A stretch of 64,000 nt of DNA from Scylla paramamosain (taxonomy: Eukaryota > Arthropoda > Malacostraca > Decapoda > Portunidae). The position numbers were made by a program, and so were the translations under genes. Of the stretch, positions 34,225-47,406 are shown piece after piece. A model generated the notes under the pieces. That model was not told where the DNA came from. It saw only the letters and a program-made list of their open reading frames with translations, and made no database searches. How positions within the stretch are numbered: position 1 is the first letter of the stretch; each line of letters begins with the position of its first letter. The stretch spans positions 17,810,001 to 17,874,000 of the forward strand of contig NC_087152.1 of the NCBI RefSeq assembly GCF_035594125.1, written 5' to 3'.

Positions 34225-35135
34225 ATGGGGAATGTCAACAAGACCATGACAGAGGTGACTCGGAAGAATCAGGAATTCATGTTGGAGACTCAGAGGGTTC
34301 AGGTAAATACTTTTTTTTGTAATGAAATACTTTAAATTATACCATGTTTTACTATGCAGCATTTTCATCTGCCTATATTATGGGAATAAATGATACTTGG
34401 ATCTAAATATTCTAAAGACCATATTCAATGGAGATAATGATATGAATTATGAATTTAAATGATTTGACGGTTTTTAAGTACTGTATGGTAGTAATGTTCA
34501 GTTTTCTTGTTTATTTTTCCTGATATTGCTCAATTCTTTTTTACTGTTTTATATCATATTACATTTGTGTGCCCTGTGCAGAAACTTGGTGAAGGATGGG
34601 GTGAACAGTTTCTTTAATTATTAATAATTTCATAACCAGTGATAATTATAATTTTATCTCCTCAGCTGGAGAGACAGATACACATGCAGAACGAAATGCG
34701 TGAGAAAATGATGTCGATGCAGATTGCTCGGTCCAGAGAGCTGCTATACTGGTTTGGCTCATTTTACATTGTTGCGGCAATAGGAATGATGACTGGGTGA
34801 GTTCTTGATCCTTGTACAAACCTTTTAAATTGTAAGTGATCTGTGCACAGCCATGGCATGAAAATCTGGAAAGGGAAAGTTTTTTGATGTTTTGTCCAAA
34901 GTGTATTAATCTTAATATCCTATGATATTAAGGAGGAGGCAGTAGGTACCTGCCAAAACAATAATTACTCCCAGTGAGGTCTAAAGCACTGGATCAAGGG
35001 GATGCTGTGAACTTATTATTAAAACCAGCTGTGACCTCACTGATCATTTCCCTTTGTGTCTAACAACACAATGGGATAGTCACAGCCTGGCCTCTAAAGA
35101 CAACTATCTTCCTCCACACAAAACTGCAGGCACCT

Positions 35136-35228
<93 letters not shown>

Positions 35229-38200
35229 ATTCACTGAAAAATTCAAAATTATCATGGCGACTCCTACACGAGCCTTGGAGTCCCCATCTGGAGAGGGGAC
35301 CACAAATGTCCCTAGGTCAGACTGCTCTTCTGATAATGACCCTAAGTGTCTTGACACCCCCCCCTCAACTTTTTCTTCATTAACTTCTGCAACATTTGCA
35401 GTCTAAGATCTAATTTTCAATCTGTAGAACACCACCTCTCCTTTTCTAAACCTCATCTTTTTTTCCTCACTGAAACTCAGGTGTCTGAGGCAACTGACAG
35501 TTGCCCCTTTTCTAATCCCTCTTACTTTCTCTATCCTCATTTTCAATCCAAAGCTGGATGTTGCATTTATATGCGCAACAGCTTAACCTGCTCTCGTGGC
35601 CACACTCTTGAATCTTTCAAGTTTTGCACCATCTGGCTACAACTATAGAGTCACTCTCAAACTAAATTTATCTGTGCTGTATACCTCTCACCTAACTCCT
35701 CTGACTATAAGAAATTCCTTGACTACTTAACTTCCAAAGTGGAGCACATTCTGACTCTTCCCTTTTGCAGAGATCTCCATTCTTGGAGACTTCAGTGTTC
35801 ACCACCAGCTTTGGCTTTCCTCTCCCTTCACTGACCATTCTGGTGAACTAGCCTTCATCTTTACTATCCTCTACGATCTAGAGCAATTGGTGCAACACCC
35901 AACTTGTATTCCTGACCGTCTTGGAGATACGCCCAACATTCTTACCTCTAATCCTTCTGCTTATGCTCTTCTCTGTTGGGATCCTCTGATCACAATCTCA
36001 TATCTGTATCTTCTCCTATCGCTCCAATCCCTCCTCAGGCTCCCCTTAAGTGAAGTTGCCTCTGGTGTTTTGCCTCTTCTAGTTGGGGGGACCTGAGGAG
36101 GTATTTTGCTGATTTTCCTTGGAATGACTACTGCTTCTGTGTCAGAGACCCATTTTTGTGTGCTGAGCACATAACAGAGATGATAGTGTCTGGCATGGAG
36201 GCATACATTCCTCACTCTTTTTCTTGACCTAAACCTTCCAAACCTTGGTTTAACACAGCTTGTTCTCGTGCTATACATGATAGAGAGGTGGCCCACAAAA
36301 GGTACTTAAGCCTTCCATCACCAGAATCTCATGCACTTTATATTTTTGCCAAGTCTGTTCTCCAACTAGCCAAAAACTCCTTCATTAATAGAAAGTGTCA
36401 AAATCTTTCAAGATCTAACTACCTTCTTGACTTCTGGCATCTAACCAAAAATATCTCCAATAACTTTGTTTCTTCTTCTTTCCCTCCTTTATTTCAACCA
36501 GATGGCACCACTGCTATCACATCTATCTCTAAAGCTGAACTCTTTGCTCAAACCTTTGCTAAAACTCTACCTTGGACAATCCAGGGCTTATTCCTCTCTC
36601 TCCTCCACCCTCTGACTACTTCATGCTACCTATTAAAATTCTTCACAATGATGTTTTCCATGCCCTCGCTGGCCTAAACCCTCGGAAGGCTTATGGACCT
36701 GATGGGGTCCCTCCTATTGTTCTACGAAACTGTGCCTCTGTGCTTGCACCTTGCCTAGTCAAACTCTTTCAACTCTGTCTGTCAACATCTGCCTTTCCTT
36801 CTTGCTGGAAGTTTGCCTACATTCAACTTGTTCCTAAAAAGGTTGACCATTTCTAATCCCCCAAACTACCATCCTATTGCTTTAATTTCCTGCCTATCTA
36901 AAGTTTTTTTTAATCTATCCCTAACAGGAAGATTCTTAAACATCTATCACTTCACAGCCTTCTATCTGATCACCAGTATGGGTTCCATTAAGGCTGCTCA
37001 ATTGGTGATCTTCTGGCTTTCCTTACTGAGTCTTGGTCATCCTCTTTTAGAGATTTTGGTGAAACTTTTGCTGTTGCCTTGGATTTATCAAAAGCTTTTG
37101 ATAAAGTCTGGCACAAAGCTTTGATTTCCAAACTATCCTCCTATGGCTTCTATCCTTCTCTCTGTAACTTCATTTCAAGTTTCCTTTCTGACCGTTCTAT
37201 AGCTGCTGTGGTAGACAGTTACTGTTCTTCCCTTAAATCTATTAACAGTGGTGTTCCTTAGGGTTCTGTTCTGTCACCCACTCTCTTCTTATTATTCATC
37301 AATGACCTTCTTAACCAAACTTCTTGTCCTATCCACTCCTACACTGATGATACCACCCTATACTTTTCCACGTCTTTTCATAGACATCAACACTTCAGGT
37401 GGTGTTCCTTAGGGTTCTGTTCTGTCACCCACTCTCTTCTTATTATTCATCAATGACCTTCTTAACCAAACTTCTTGTCCTATCTACTCCTACACTGATG
37501 ATACCACCCTATACTTTTCCACGTCTTTTCATAGACGTCAACACTTCAGGAAGTAAACATTTCACGCAGGGAAGCCACAGAACACCTGACTTCTGATCTT
37601 TCTAAAATTTCTGATTGGGCAGGGCAAACTTGGTATTGTTCAATGCCTCAAAAACTCAGTTCTTCCATCTATCAACTTGACACAGTCTTCCAGACAACTA
37701 TCTCTTCTTCAATGACACTCAACTGTCCCTCTCTTCTACACTGAACATCCATGATCTGTCCTTTACTTATAATCTGAACTGAAACTTCACATCTCATCTC
37801 TAGCTAAAACAGCTTCTATGAAGTTAGCCTTTCTGAGACATCACTGCCAGTTTCTCTCACCCCCCCAGCTGCTAACTCTGTACAAGGGCCTTATCCGTCC
37901 ATGTATGGAGTATGCTTTACAAGGCCGTGGGGTTCCACTCATACTGCTCTTCTAGACAGGGTGGAATCAAAAGCTTTTCGTCTCATCAACTCCTCTCCTC
38001 TGACTGTCTTCAGCCTCTCTCTCATTGCCGCAGTGTTGCATCTCTAGCTGTCTTCTACTGCTATTTTCATGCTAACTGCCCTTCTGATCTTACTAACTGC
38101 ATGCCTCCCCTCCTCCTGTGGCCTCACTGCACAAGACCTTCATCTTTCACCCCTATTCTGTCCACCTCTCTAATGCAAGAGTTAACCAGTATTCTCAATC

Positions 38201-39533
38201 ATTCATTCCTTTCTCTGGTAAACTCTGGAACTCCCTGCCAGTTTCTGTATTTCCACCTTCCTATGACTTGAATTCCTTCAAGAGGGAGGTTTCAAGACAC
38301 TTGTCCTTCAATTTTTTACTATCACTGAACCCTTTTATGGGACTGGCATCTCAGTGGGCTTTTTTTTTTTACCTTGGCCAGTGTCCCTCCTACATAAAAA
38401 AAAAAAATCTTGTCATCTGTAAATGGTCATCTGTTGTTTTGTCCAAAGTGTATTAATCTTAATATCCTATGAGATATTCTTGTCATCTGTAAATGATCAT
38501 CTGTTGTAGTAATGAAGTTGCTACAGCATCTCCAATATATCCAGTTTGATGGACTAATCCTTGAGGAGGAAGTTGCTGAGCATGAAAATGAGGTTGCATC
38601 TCTTACAGTTCCCTGAATTTCATAACACAGCTAAATAAAGCCTCAGAATGCATGTGTGGATAGAACATTTTTGACTTAGAATAACCTTACTTTCATCTCT
38701 AGCAATATCCTCAGAAACTTGCATTACACCTTGTATGTAATGTACAACATTTTCATAGTCTCTTGTTTTTGTTGCAGGTTTCGACGGACTCGTAAACCTG
38801 GCACACTTGTACCCTTGCTTCCTCTCTCTTTTATTCTGGCGTACCAAGCTGATTTAGCATATGGATCGAAGCTCAACCGGATCAAAAGTGAGTATCATGC
38901 TGCACAGTCTTGGTTTTGAGCAAGTATCTGTGTGGGGCTGAATTCAGTTTTATTTTTCCATCTTTTCCTCTCTTGTATCCATTCATAGTTCATACCTATC
39001 TCAACCCCATCATCTTCCTTCTCTGTTCCTCCTTGTCCTACCCATACTAATATCTGCTTGCATGCATTTTGCCTGGGTTGAAAGAATATTGGTGCCATAT
39101 TCCTTGTGAATCATATTGTCTTTGTATCTCTCTTTAAGATAGATTTTAACCTAATATACACATAGCTATAAGTGGATAGAGGATACAAACATGTGAAACT
39201 GTGATTCTGCATAAGTATATATTGGTGAGTATTGCATAACTGGAGAACTTTTTGGTATTTTGTGTTACTGTAAACATTCAGTGTCATGCTAGTGGTCTTA
39301 ATAATTAAAAAGCACTATATGATAGACACATGAAATTGTTGAGGATGCATAAAAGAGTAGTTGGTAATTTTATATTGGTCATCTTTACAGTGGAGGCTGA
39401 GAACATCCTTATGTTTGAGCGTGACCTGGTATCCATGCCTATGGGGGTCCCTACCCCATCCACCATCGATGAGGCTCGGGAACGTCAGGAGGAAAATAAG
39501 CGACTTAACAAGGTTCATGAAGTGTTCATTTAA
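34225..39533 (+). CDS. PLGRKT: PLGRKT ortholog (plasminogen receptor Plg-R(KT) family), four coding exons
   Basis: Coding exons are 34225-34302, 34666-34796, 38778-38887 and 39391-39533. Phases 0, 2 and 1 agree at each junction and give 153 aa (human protein about 147 aa). The exon with the ATG begins at an acceptor near 34196, so a 5' UTR exon lies upstream. Residues 17-45 carry the conserved NQEFML, LERQ, MREKM and MSMQIA segments. Transmembrane segment 1 is about 52-70 ([19 protein letters not shown]). Transmembrane segment 2 is about 79-99 ([20 protein letters not shown]). A hydrophilic tail containing ENIL and [11 protein letters not shown] follows. The family is a small two-pass membrane protein placed in the plasma membrane or mitochondria. 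The tail ends HEVFI, so it lacks the C-terminal lysine that mediates plasminogen binding in mammals. The intron 34797-38777 carries a LINE. Confidence 0.93.
34888..34925 (+). repeat. 38-bp direct repeat, left copy (LINE flank)
   Basis: This 38-base sequence beginning tgttttgtccaaagtg recurs exactly at 38435-38472. The pair brackets the LINE in the PLGRKT intron and is best read as its target-site duplication. Confidence 0.75.
35140..35228. repeat. (CA)n array
   Basis: (CA)44 in the 5' part of the LINE. Confidence 0.95.
36570..37650 (+). pseudogene. broken reverse transcriptase of the intronic LINE
   Basis: Pieces in shifting frames include [18 protein letters not shown], then [13 protein letters not shown], then [19 protein letters not shown] (the catalytic Asp block). 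These are followed by INSGVP, a stop (cag changed to tag at 37260-37262), [16 protein letters not shown], and [10 protein letters not shown] (the active-site YxDD box). The YxDD block appears twice because of a 151-bp tandem duplication. The enzyme copies element RNA at the nicked target in intact relatives; this copy cannot be translated. Confidence 0.85.
37248..37549 (+). repeat. 151-bp tandem duplication inside the LINE reverse transcriptase
   Basis: The segment 37248-37398, starting gtggtgttccttagggttct, is repeated almost without change at 37399-37549. It covers the region between the motif B Gly-Val-Pro and the end of the YxDD block. Both copies share the cag-to-tag stop, so the duplication arose after or together with that mutation. 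Confidence 0.9.
38435..38472 (+). repeat. 38-bp direct repeat, right copy (LINE flank)
   Basis: Exact copy of 34888-34925. A further near-identical direct repeat, cttgtcatctgtaaatg, starts at both 38409 and 38479 and lies on either side of this copy, so the target-site structure is composite. Confidence 0.75.
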
Positions 39534-40019
39534 GTTTCCATTGATTAACATTTTCCTTTCTTTGCATGCTACATAATGTTAATACAAACACTAACCTATC
39601 TTACCACTGAGTGGTTCCTTTCAAACAATCTTTTGCTGGTGATTTGTGCTGCATACATTCCTTGAGTAAATCTTGGAAGGTGTTATTTCTTAGAGCCATA
39701 AAATTATATGTGCATCTTCATGCATTCAGGTACAAGTGTAGCAGTTGCTCCCATGAGAGCAGAAAATATGAATATGTGTAGATACGTGCATTTTTTATGT
39801 TAGTATATTTATTTACTGCATTAGTCTCCAGAACATGGAGTTTGTGCTGCAAAGCATTCAGTCAGTACTGTCTTCTCCATCATAAGACTTTCATCTCACC
39901 ATTGGAAGGGAGATGTATTGACTTCAATGGTACAACATGTAGAGGCAGACTATTGATTTTTTTAGGATTCATATGAAACCCTGAGGAAATTAAGTTGCAG
40001 TGTTATCCTACTATTTGAA

Positions 40020-40210
<191 letters not shown>

Positions 40211-41071
40211 AGAGAATGGAAAGCATATGGTTGTCTTTATATTGAAATTACATGCATAATCCGAACAGAAAATATTCCAAGTGTAGTGACTTTTGATTCA
40301 TAAACTGCCAGATAGCCTGTGCACAAAAGTATTTTGTGTTTAGATAGAATGAAAGTACACCTTATTTGCCAGCATACGAGACACCTCCCTGTTTAATAAT
40401 GGCATTTTGGAAAAGATAATTATTTTTTGGAAGTGAGTGTACTGTCATGTATGAATGAACATATATTTTGTAATGGGTATGCGAGATGCAGGGCAAACTT
40501 TGCATCTTATATGCTGGCAAAGCTCTGCATAGACAAACATCAGAAGCTTTCCAGCTCACTGAACTTATTATTTTTAACTTTCTTCTGTTCCCATTGCATG
40601 ATTTACATGGTTTGAAAATAGTAAGACATTATGTGACTCTCATTGTGAATACAGATCAATATATTTTTTATTTTCTATTTTTTTTTCCACTTTAACAATG
40701 TAAATGCACTCACAGCTCTCAGCCTCCTCCTAACTGGCAAAGGTTATAGTTAAAAAGGGACACTAACCGGTGGATTGTGTCAGTCAGCCTGTTTTTCCCA
40801 GCCATCTCTGAGCTGGCCTTCTTAATGATATATGTGTACCTAAAGCTATGTTGCTATTTGATTTATAATGAGTGGTTGTGAATTGAAAAAAATAACTAAA
40901 AAACAGTTAATGTTAAATGAGATAATACAAGTTTAAGCTCAGGCAACCAGTTGGAGCCTGAGAGCCCAGTTCTTTGTGCACTTGTGCCTATATTTGAAAA
41001 TTCCTTGAGAGAAGTGGCTATAATAGCAAGGTCTCCACATGAATTTGTCCATGCATCTCATACTTGCACAT

Positions 41072-41239
<168 letters not shown>

Positions 41240-42041
41240 CTAATAGTAGCCTCACGCTTAGCAAAAAATCGTCTCACATATTCATCTACAATACTCTTGT
41301 ATATGTTATATATTGCATTATTTTCTGTACAGTTTTGTAAAAATAATTTTAGATGCATTTCATATTGATTTGTTGTTATGATTGTTGTTGTCCACTTTTT
41401 GTAAAAGTGCCAAAGTTTTCAGATTCATGATGTTATATCATTTGAAATTTATCTTGAAAAATATGCTCTTGCAATTTCTCACAGAATTATAGGTAATTGT
41501 TTTAATTCTTTTTAAAGATTCTTTACATGAAAGAAGGTTGGAAAAATTTTTATATTTCAGCCTATGATGTTTCTCATACTTTTGTTCATCGGTTGGAAAA
41601 TAAACTAAATATTTCAGCCTATAATATTTATCATACTTTTGCACTATGAACAACTTAGAATTTCAAATAGTATTAGTTCTTGTTATCATCATTGGCAACA
41701 TGACAGCAATACATACATACATCCACATATAAAAAAAAATGAATAAAATAAAATAAAAAAAAAATCATAAATATAGTAAGAGTTAGCATAAGAAATTCAA
41801 TAAATGAAATTCCACATTCAAATTATGTTAAGGATAATAGCTGTTTAAAGTTTAAGTAAGCTGTGACTGCTACATTGTAAAGGAAGAGCTTGCAGTGTTA
41901 TTAAATATCATTAACTGCAGCTGCATGTGTTCAGACTTACAGTAACCAGGATACAGACTTATAACTAAAGGAGACTGGTTAAAACAGGTTAGGGAGTTTC
42001 TGTTATGAACCTGTCTGTGTAAATATTTAGAGGGGAACATT

Positions 42042-42173
<132 letters not shown>

Positions 42174-42355
42174 TCATATCAAGTATTCTAAGGAAAATAA
42201 CCAATTAGCAGACAGCTATAATTACTTTTCATCTGTGATTTGCATACATTTGAGCTCTGTGTAGTTTTCTGCCAAGGCACAATTGTAGTCCCCAAAATGA
42301 GAAACAAACAACGATGAGCACACTGCCATCTTAGCTCAATTTTAGGAGTATTTGG

Positions 42356-42465
<110 letters not shown>

Positions 42466-42748
42466 GAGTGTTTTAATATATCAGTGTAAGTCTTGGAAGA
42501 CAGCCTCAGATTGCAGAAGCTCACCTACCACTGACTTCCTCTAAATTATTCTTAGTAATGTGTATCATAATGGTTGCTGTGTTGCTGTTGCACAAAATTT
42601 TCCTTTCTATTTGCAAGCTAAAGCACTCTACTATCCCTTTATCTATCAGAAGATTAAGGCACACATTACTCTACCATCCCTTCACTTCTGTAGGTTACAT
42701 ACCTCATTTTTGCTTTTTAGAAAGACAGCTTCAAAATGTTATTTTTTA

Positions 42749-43219
42749 CAGTAAAATCCCTCTCATCCGGCATTCGAGTATCCGGCAGCTTCAAGTATCC
42801 GGCACATTTTTCCCCGAGCCTTAAAATCAATAAAAAATCAATGTGTACTCATAAAATCGATTAAAATTCCCGCGCAAGGCATACTTTGTCCCCTCGCCAC
42901 CAGAGCGCACTGCTTTGCGCCACCCGTGGCCCACTGCACTGTGTTTACTCAGTGACTCAGTCCCGCATGTGCACTGTTTATTGCCTGACGCCTTTATCAT
43001 GCCTAAAGTTGTAGAAAAGAGGAAGCGTGTTGTGCTTACACTTAAGCAGCTGATCAGATCAGCTGCTGATTAAGATCAGCTGATCTTTGTTATTATAAGA
43101 TGCGTGAGTGTAGGGTGGTGATTGTGGACATAATTTCACTTCTATTCAAGTATCCGGCAATATTCAAGTATCCGGCATGTCGGCAGTCCCGTTGACGCCG
43201 GATAAGAGGGATTTTACTG
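42749..43219. mobile_element. internally deleted Tigger (pogo-type, Tc1/mariner superfamily) element
   Basis: A 471-bp element starts cagtaaaatccctct and ends with its reverse complement agagggattttactg. The roughly 23-bp terminal inverted repeats differ at one base, and TA dinucleotides flank both ends (42747-42748 and 43220-43221). Subterminal motifs with atccggca repeat near both ends. Inside, ATG 42999 opens a 24-codon remnant (MPKVVEKRKRVVLTLKQLI) like the N-terminus of Tigger transposases, ending at TAA 43071-43073. The rest of the transposase is missing, so the copy is non-autonomous. The deletion point lies in a palindromic gatcagctg cluster. Confidence 0.88.
42999..43073 (+). pseudogene. 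N-terminal remnant of a Tigger transposase
   Basis: The first 24 codons of a DDE transposase of the pogo/Tigger/CENP-B group survive, rich in Lys and Arg at the start of the DNA-binding domain, followed by a stop and loss of the catalytic part. Confidence 0.65.
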
Positions 43220-43974
43220 TATTAAGCTTCAACCTTTAAGATCACCAAAGGATGAAGATATGTTATTTAGACAGGAATGACAAGAAACTGAAGACCATCT
43301 TAGTGACCAGCTAAAGATATGTAATTTCCTCACTGTGTGAAGGCTAAACCAAACTGATAAGATGTCTACTCTCTTCTTCATTCTGTACTTATCTACATGT
43401 TTTAATGCTTTTGGAGAAAAATTAGATTAAAAGAAAATTACTCCATTGTCTGTTAGTGGAGAAGTGGGTGTTAATATTAGATAATCAAATTTGACATCAC
43501 ATAATTGAAAAATCATTCTAGAATGCATTATATTTTTTAATATACATCTGATAATTTTATTCCATACATATCTTACACCAGTGCTCACAATGCTTCAGTT
43601 GCATTATGAAAGCAATGCATCTTTATAAACGAACATTTCAGCTGCTTCAAAGTACAAATGAGAGAATGCATGCTTTGACTTGATTTACCTTCATGATCAT
43701 TTTCTTTTATAACTTAATAATATGAACGTCTTTGATAATCAGGTCTTTGATAATCAGTTACTAAGCAATGATTAAAACATTTCTTGAATGGTGCTATAGT
43801 GATATCTGTTCTTTATTGTTAAGTGTATTGAGTGTTTCATGTTTTTTTTTTTTGAAACCCTGAAATTTGTATTTATTTATTCATTTTATCATTATTACTG
43901 TTTTATTTATATATTCTTGCTATGAATTGTATGGAGAACATTATGGAACCAGTTTTATATGGTATTATTATTAT

Positions 43975-44112
43975 TTTTCTTATTTATTTATTTATTTTTT
44001 ATATATTTTATTAATTTATTTGTGTATTTATTTATTTATGTATATTTATTTATTTATTTATTTATTTGTTTTATTTTATTTTATTTTATTTATTTATTTA
44101 TTTATTTATTTT
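43975..44112. repeat. (TTTA)n array, interrupted
   Basis: TTTA repeats with TTTTA and TTTG variants. Confidence 0.9.
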
Positions 44113-45296
44113 TTGTGCATGGGAAGGGAAGGGCATGGGTTGTATGACTAAGTGAGAAAAGGGGGTTATATGATTGCTACTAAATAGTTTTCATTGCATA
44201 GTAGCTTAAATGAGAGTAATGTGTATTGATCATTGATATTCATAGCAGAAATAGAAACTTTGCCTACTTTTTATAATTCATTGTGCTGAAATTGCAGCCT
44301 TTTCAATTATCTGTCCTCTTTTCTCTCTTCCATCACTTGGGTAGAAGCTGTATATTGTACTTTTTTTGTCTTGACCTGGCCAAATAGCATCCTGTGTTAC
44401 ATTTTATTCATTGTGTGTGATGTGTGTGCATTGACCAGTGCTGTTTCTTTTGTGCTTTCATTAGGTTAGTTGGTCAAATTTGCATTATCATCAAAAGCTT
44501 TCTGAAGTGCTTTAGAGCTGGTGCCTATATGGAAAAGAGGAAATATGGAGGAATTATGGGTAAAATCTTCCATTGGGTGTATTTTATAGGGATGCTAGAG
44601 AAATGTGTTGAAAGGATGTAGGATATGAGGCCAAGATGTCCATTTACAAATTTTCCACGTGGGGATGTGGTTGGTGAGGATGGTGTAGCAAGTAAGAAGT
44701 GCAAGTGAGGAAGCTGAAGGCATTAATTCATTTTTATTAGGAGAGCTTTCTCTGCACATGAGAAAGAGACACTCTGCTTAATATTCAAGAAGTACAATGT
44801 TTAGTGGCAGTCTGAGCTATTGATGTTGACAATCTTGAGAGATTTGAGCATATCAGAAAGAGCAATATGAAGTAAATGTTTCATGTTATTTTAAGAATAT
44901 ATAAGCTAACAAGGAGACAGCAAAAGGCCAGTTGATCTACACAAGACAGCTCCTGAGATATCCAAAAAAAGTGAGTAATTGAGAAACAGGTTTGCTGTTA
45001 AGTGAATCAGTTAAGGTCAGAACTATTCCTTTTGTCTCATTCATGACAAAGCCCATCTTCAACATGGCTTTTGGTATTTTCAGTCAAAATCTGGGTTCCA
45101 TCACATTGTATACTTTCCCAGTATACTCGTAATATGATATTGTACATTGGTAGATTATTCTGTCTATATATCACTCTCTATCTGACATTTGTTCCTAAGA
45201 ACTTTCCTAAGGAGGTGGCAGTGACAGAAGAGTCTCGATTTCTGTCCTTGCAGTCTGTTTTTTGCATGCTCTAAACATTATCTTCTCAAGCCCCTC

Positions 45297-45417
<121 letters not shown>

Positions 45418-45787
45418 GTATTGGCCTTAGCATTTCTGGTGTACTCAGTGGCTTCTAGGAGTGGTGGAGCATGTTGGTGTGGAGGGAGAATTGTCTCTAT
45501 CCTTCATAGCTTAATAGGTACATTTTGAATGTGACATGTATACATGTGTCAGTTTTATACCACATATTGTAAATAACATACAGGAAGTAGTGTTCAGAAA
45601 CCATTTATATATAATTGGTTAGGCAACAAGAGGTTCACTTTCACATCAAGAAATAATTAAGCAATAAAACTGCATGGCAATAAAATTTCACTGTAATAAT
45701 ACCTCTGAATGGAAAATTTCAGAATTTTTATATTGCCTTGCTTTTTTATGACTGTTGCATGATATGACGGTCAGGTAATTATTTTTT

Positions 45788-46084
45788 ATGAATTTCAATA
45801 TAAGTGAAATGTCACAAATCAGATTAAGATTGTGTGACAAATTTAACGAAGCATTTGACAACAACAAAAATCACAAGGATACTGCAAAAGGCATAATGGA
45901 ATTAGTAATTTCTGACCATATTTCTTGCATTGATTTGCTTGGAATTTATCAACTTAAGCAAATGCTAATTTTGCTCACAAAAAAAACACTAGAACAGAGC
46001 AAAAAAGTTCCTGCTTTATCTAGGTTATATGATATTTTTTGTTACACTACATTTAGTGCCATTTATTTGACTTGTATATTTTGA
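45788..46084 (+). CDS. uncharacterised 98-codon ORF, doubtful
   Basis: The ORF is free of simple repeats and has a mixed, coding-like composition (MSQIRLRLCDKFNEAF, then KGIMELVISDHISCIDLLG, then KKVPALSRLYDIFCY). I do not recognise a family. No obvious splice sites tie it to a neighbour. It may be a remnant of a mobile or viral insertion, or chance. Confidence 0.2.
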   Translation: MNFNISEMSQIRLRLCDKFNEAFDNNKNHKDTAKGIMELVISDHISCIDLLGIYQLKQMLILLTKKTLEQSKKVPALSRLYDIFCYTTFSAIYLTCIF

Positions 46085-47313
46085 TAAACCAAACAGCATT
46101 TGTGAATATTTGACATGGCCATGAAATATCAGTGTTGCCTTTGTAAGTTGGAAGTCCTTCTTTTCAAACTTCTCCTTTGTCCTTTTCTGTCAACACACAT
46201 TAATGTTTCATAATTACACCAGGCTTAAATTCATCAGAACCTCACCTTCAGTATGAGGAATGTGTATCAGTGCCATATTAAGATGTGTTAGACATCATAA
46301 ACTACCTTAAACTTACCTGTCGTTTTCTGTGTTTCTCTGTGTGTCTGTTGGCTGCCACATGTGTCATGTCTGGGCAGAGAGCATATTATGACTACTCTAT
46401 GTGTAACACTTCCAGTCTTCCACTAAGTGTGCACTGCCTCAGACTTTTCCACTCAATATTTGCTCTTAATTTTTGTTCTTTGGTATATTGGTTTATATAT
46501 TCTGCCCTTAGAGACAAAATTGAGTGATTTGAGCAATGCGTGATTTACTAGTACTCTATGATAGAGGAACTCATGCTAGCCTTTTTGATGGGAGGATACA
46601 GTAAGCTTATTGCTTATAACTTTTTTTTTCTTTCTTTTTTTTTTTTTTATGAATTCCCTGGATATTGGCTTGTAGACTGTAATAACACCAGATAGTATAT
46701 ATTGTACTCATAAGTTTTCTTTATCATCTTGCTGCAGCTATTAGTGGTGTCAATAATGAGGAATACTAAAATCCACTTTGATACATATAAGCAAAATAAC
46801 AGAAGATCTTTAAAAGTAAATAGTTGACACTTACACATCCTTGAAGCAATATTTAAATGAATATACTATTTACTTAATTGTTGCAATTTTTTTTATTTGA
46901 CGTAATGGCCATGAAGAGAATATTCCTGTCACATAAGTGGCAGGTGGAACATTCTCTTGAAGCATCCTGTCAACTTTAACATTTGTTGATCTATGTAGAT
47001 ATCTAAGGTGTCTGAGTGACAGGATTTTGATTAATGTTAAAAAAAAAATGCCAAAGATTTAAGTTTGTTTTGCTATGAGAAAAATTGTTGTCCACTCCAG
47101 TCAACAGGTTTTGGTCCAGTTGAAATTAGAGTGAAGAAGTTACAAAAAACAGAAGTTATGTTTTCATCTTTGATTTTAATGAATTTTATATTTTTTTCAC
47201 CTGTCTCTTTTTTTTTTAAATATCTACAAATTACTTACTTAAGAGATAAGACTCGAATGCCATTTTCTCTGCTTTTGAAAGAGCATTATGACTTCTGATC
47301 TGATCTTGCCTTT

Positions 47314-47315
<2 letters not shown>

Positions 47316-47403
<88 letters not shown>
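47316..47403. repeat. (CA)n array
   Basis: (CA)44. Confidence 0.95.

Positions 47404-47406
<3 letters not shown>

Larger units (their letters stand above)
34926..38407 (+). mobile_element. degraded non-LTR retrotransposon (Jockey-like LINE) in the PLGRKT intron
   Basis: A 3.5-kb insertion in sense orientation ends in an A-rich tail (38395-38407) and is bracketed by a 38-bp direct repeat. A (CA)n array sits in its 5' part (35140-35228). Traces of an apurinic endonuclease-like region (FFLTETQ, then GCCIYMRNS) lie at about 35.45-35.9 kb, and a reverse transcriptase at about 36.65-37.5 kb. A C-terminal region typical of these elements ([25 protein letters not shown]) lies near 38.2 kb. Stops and frameshifts break every frame, so it is inactive. 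Assignment to the Jockey side of the LINEs rests on motif style only. Confidence 0.85.
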
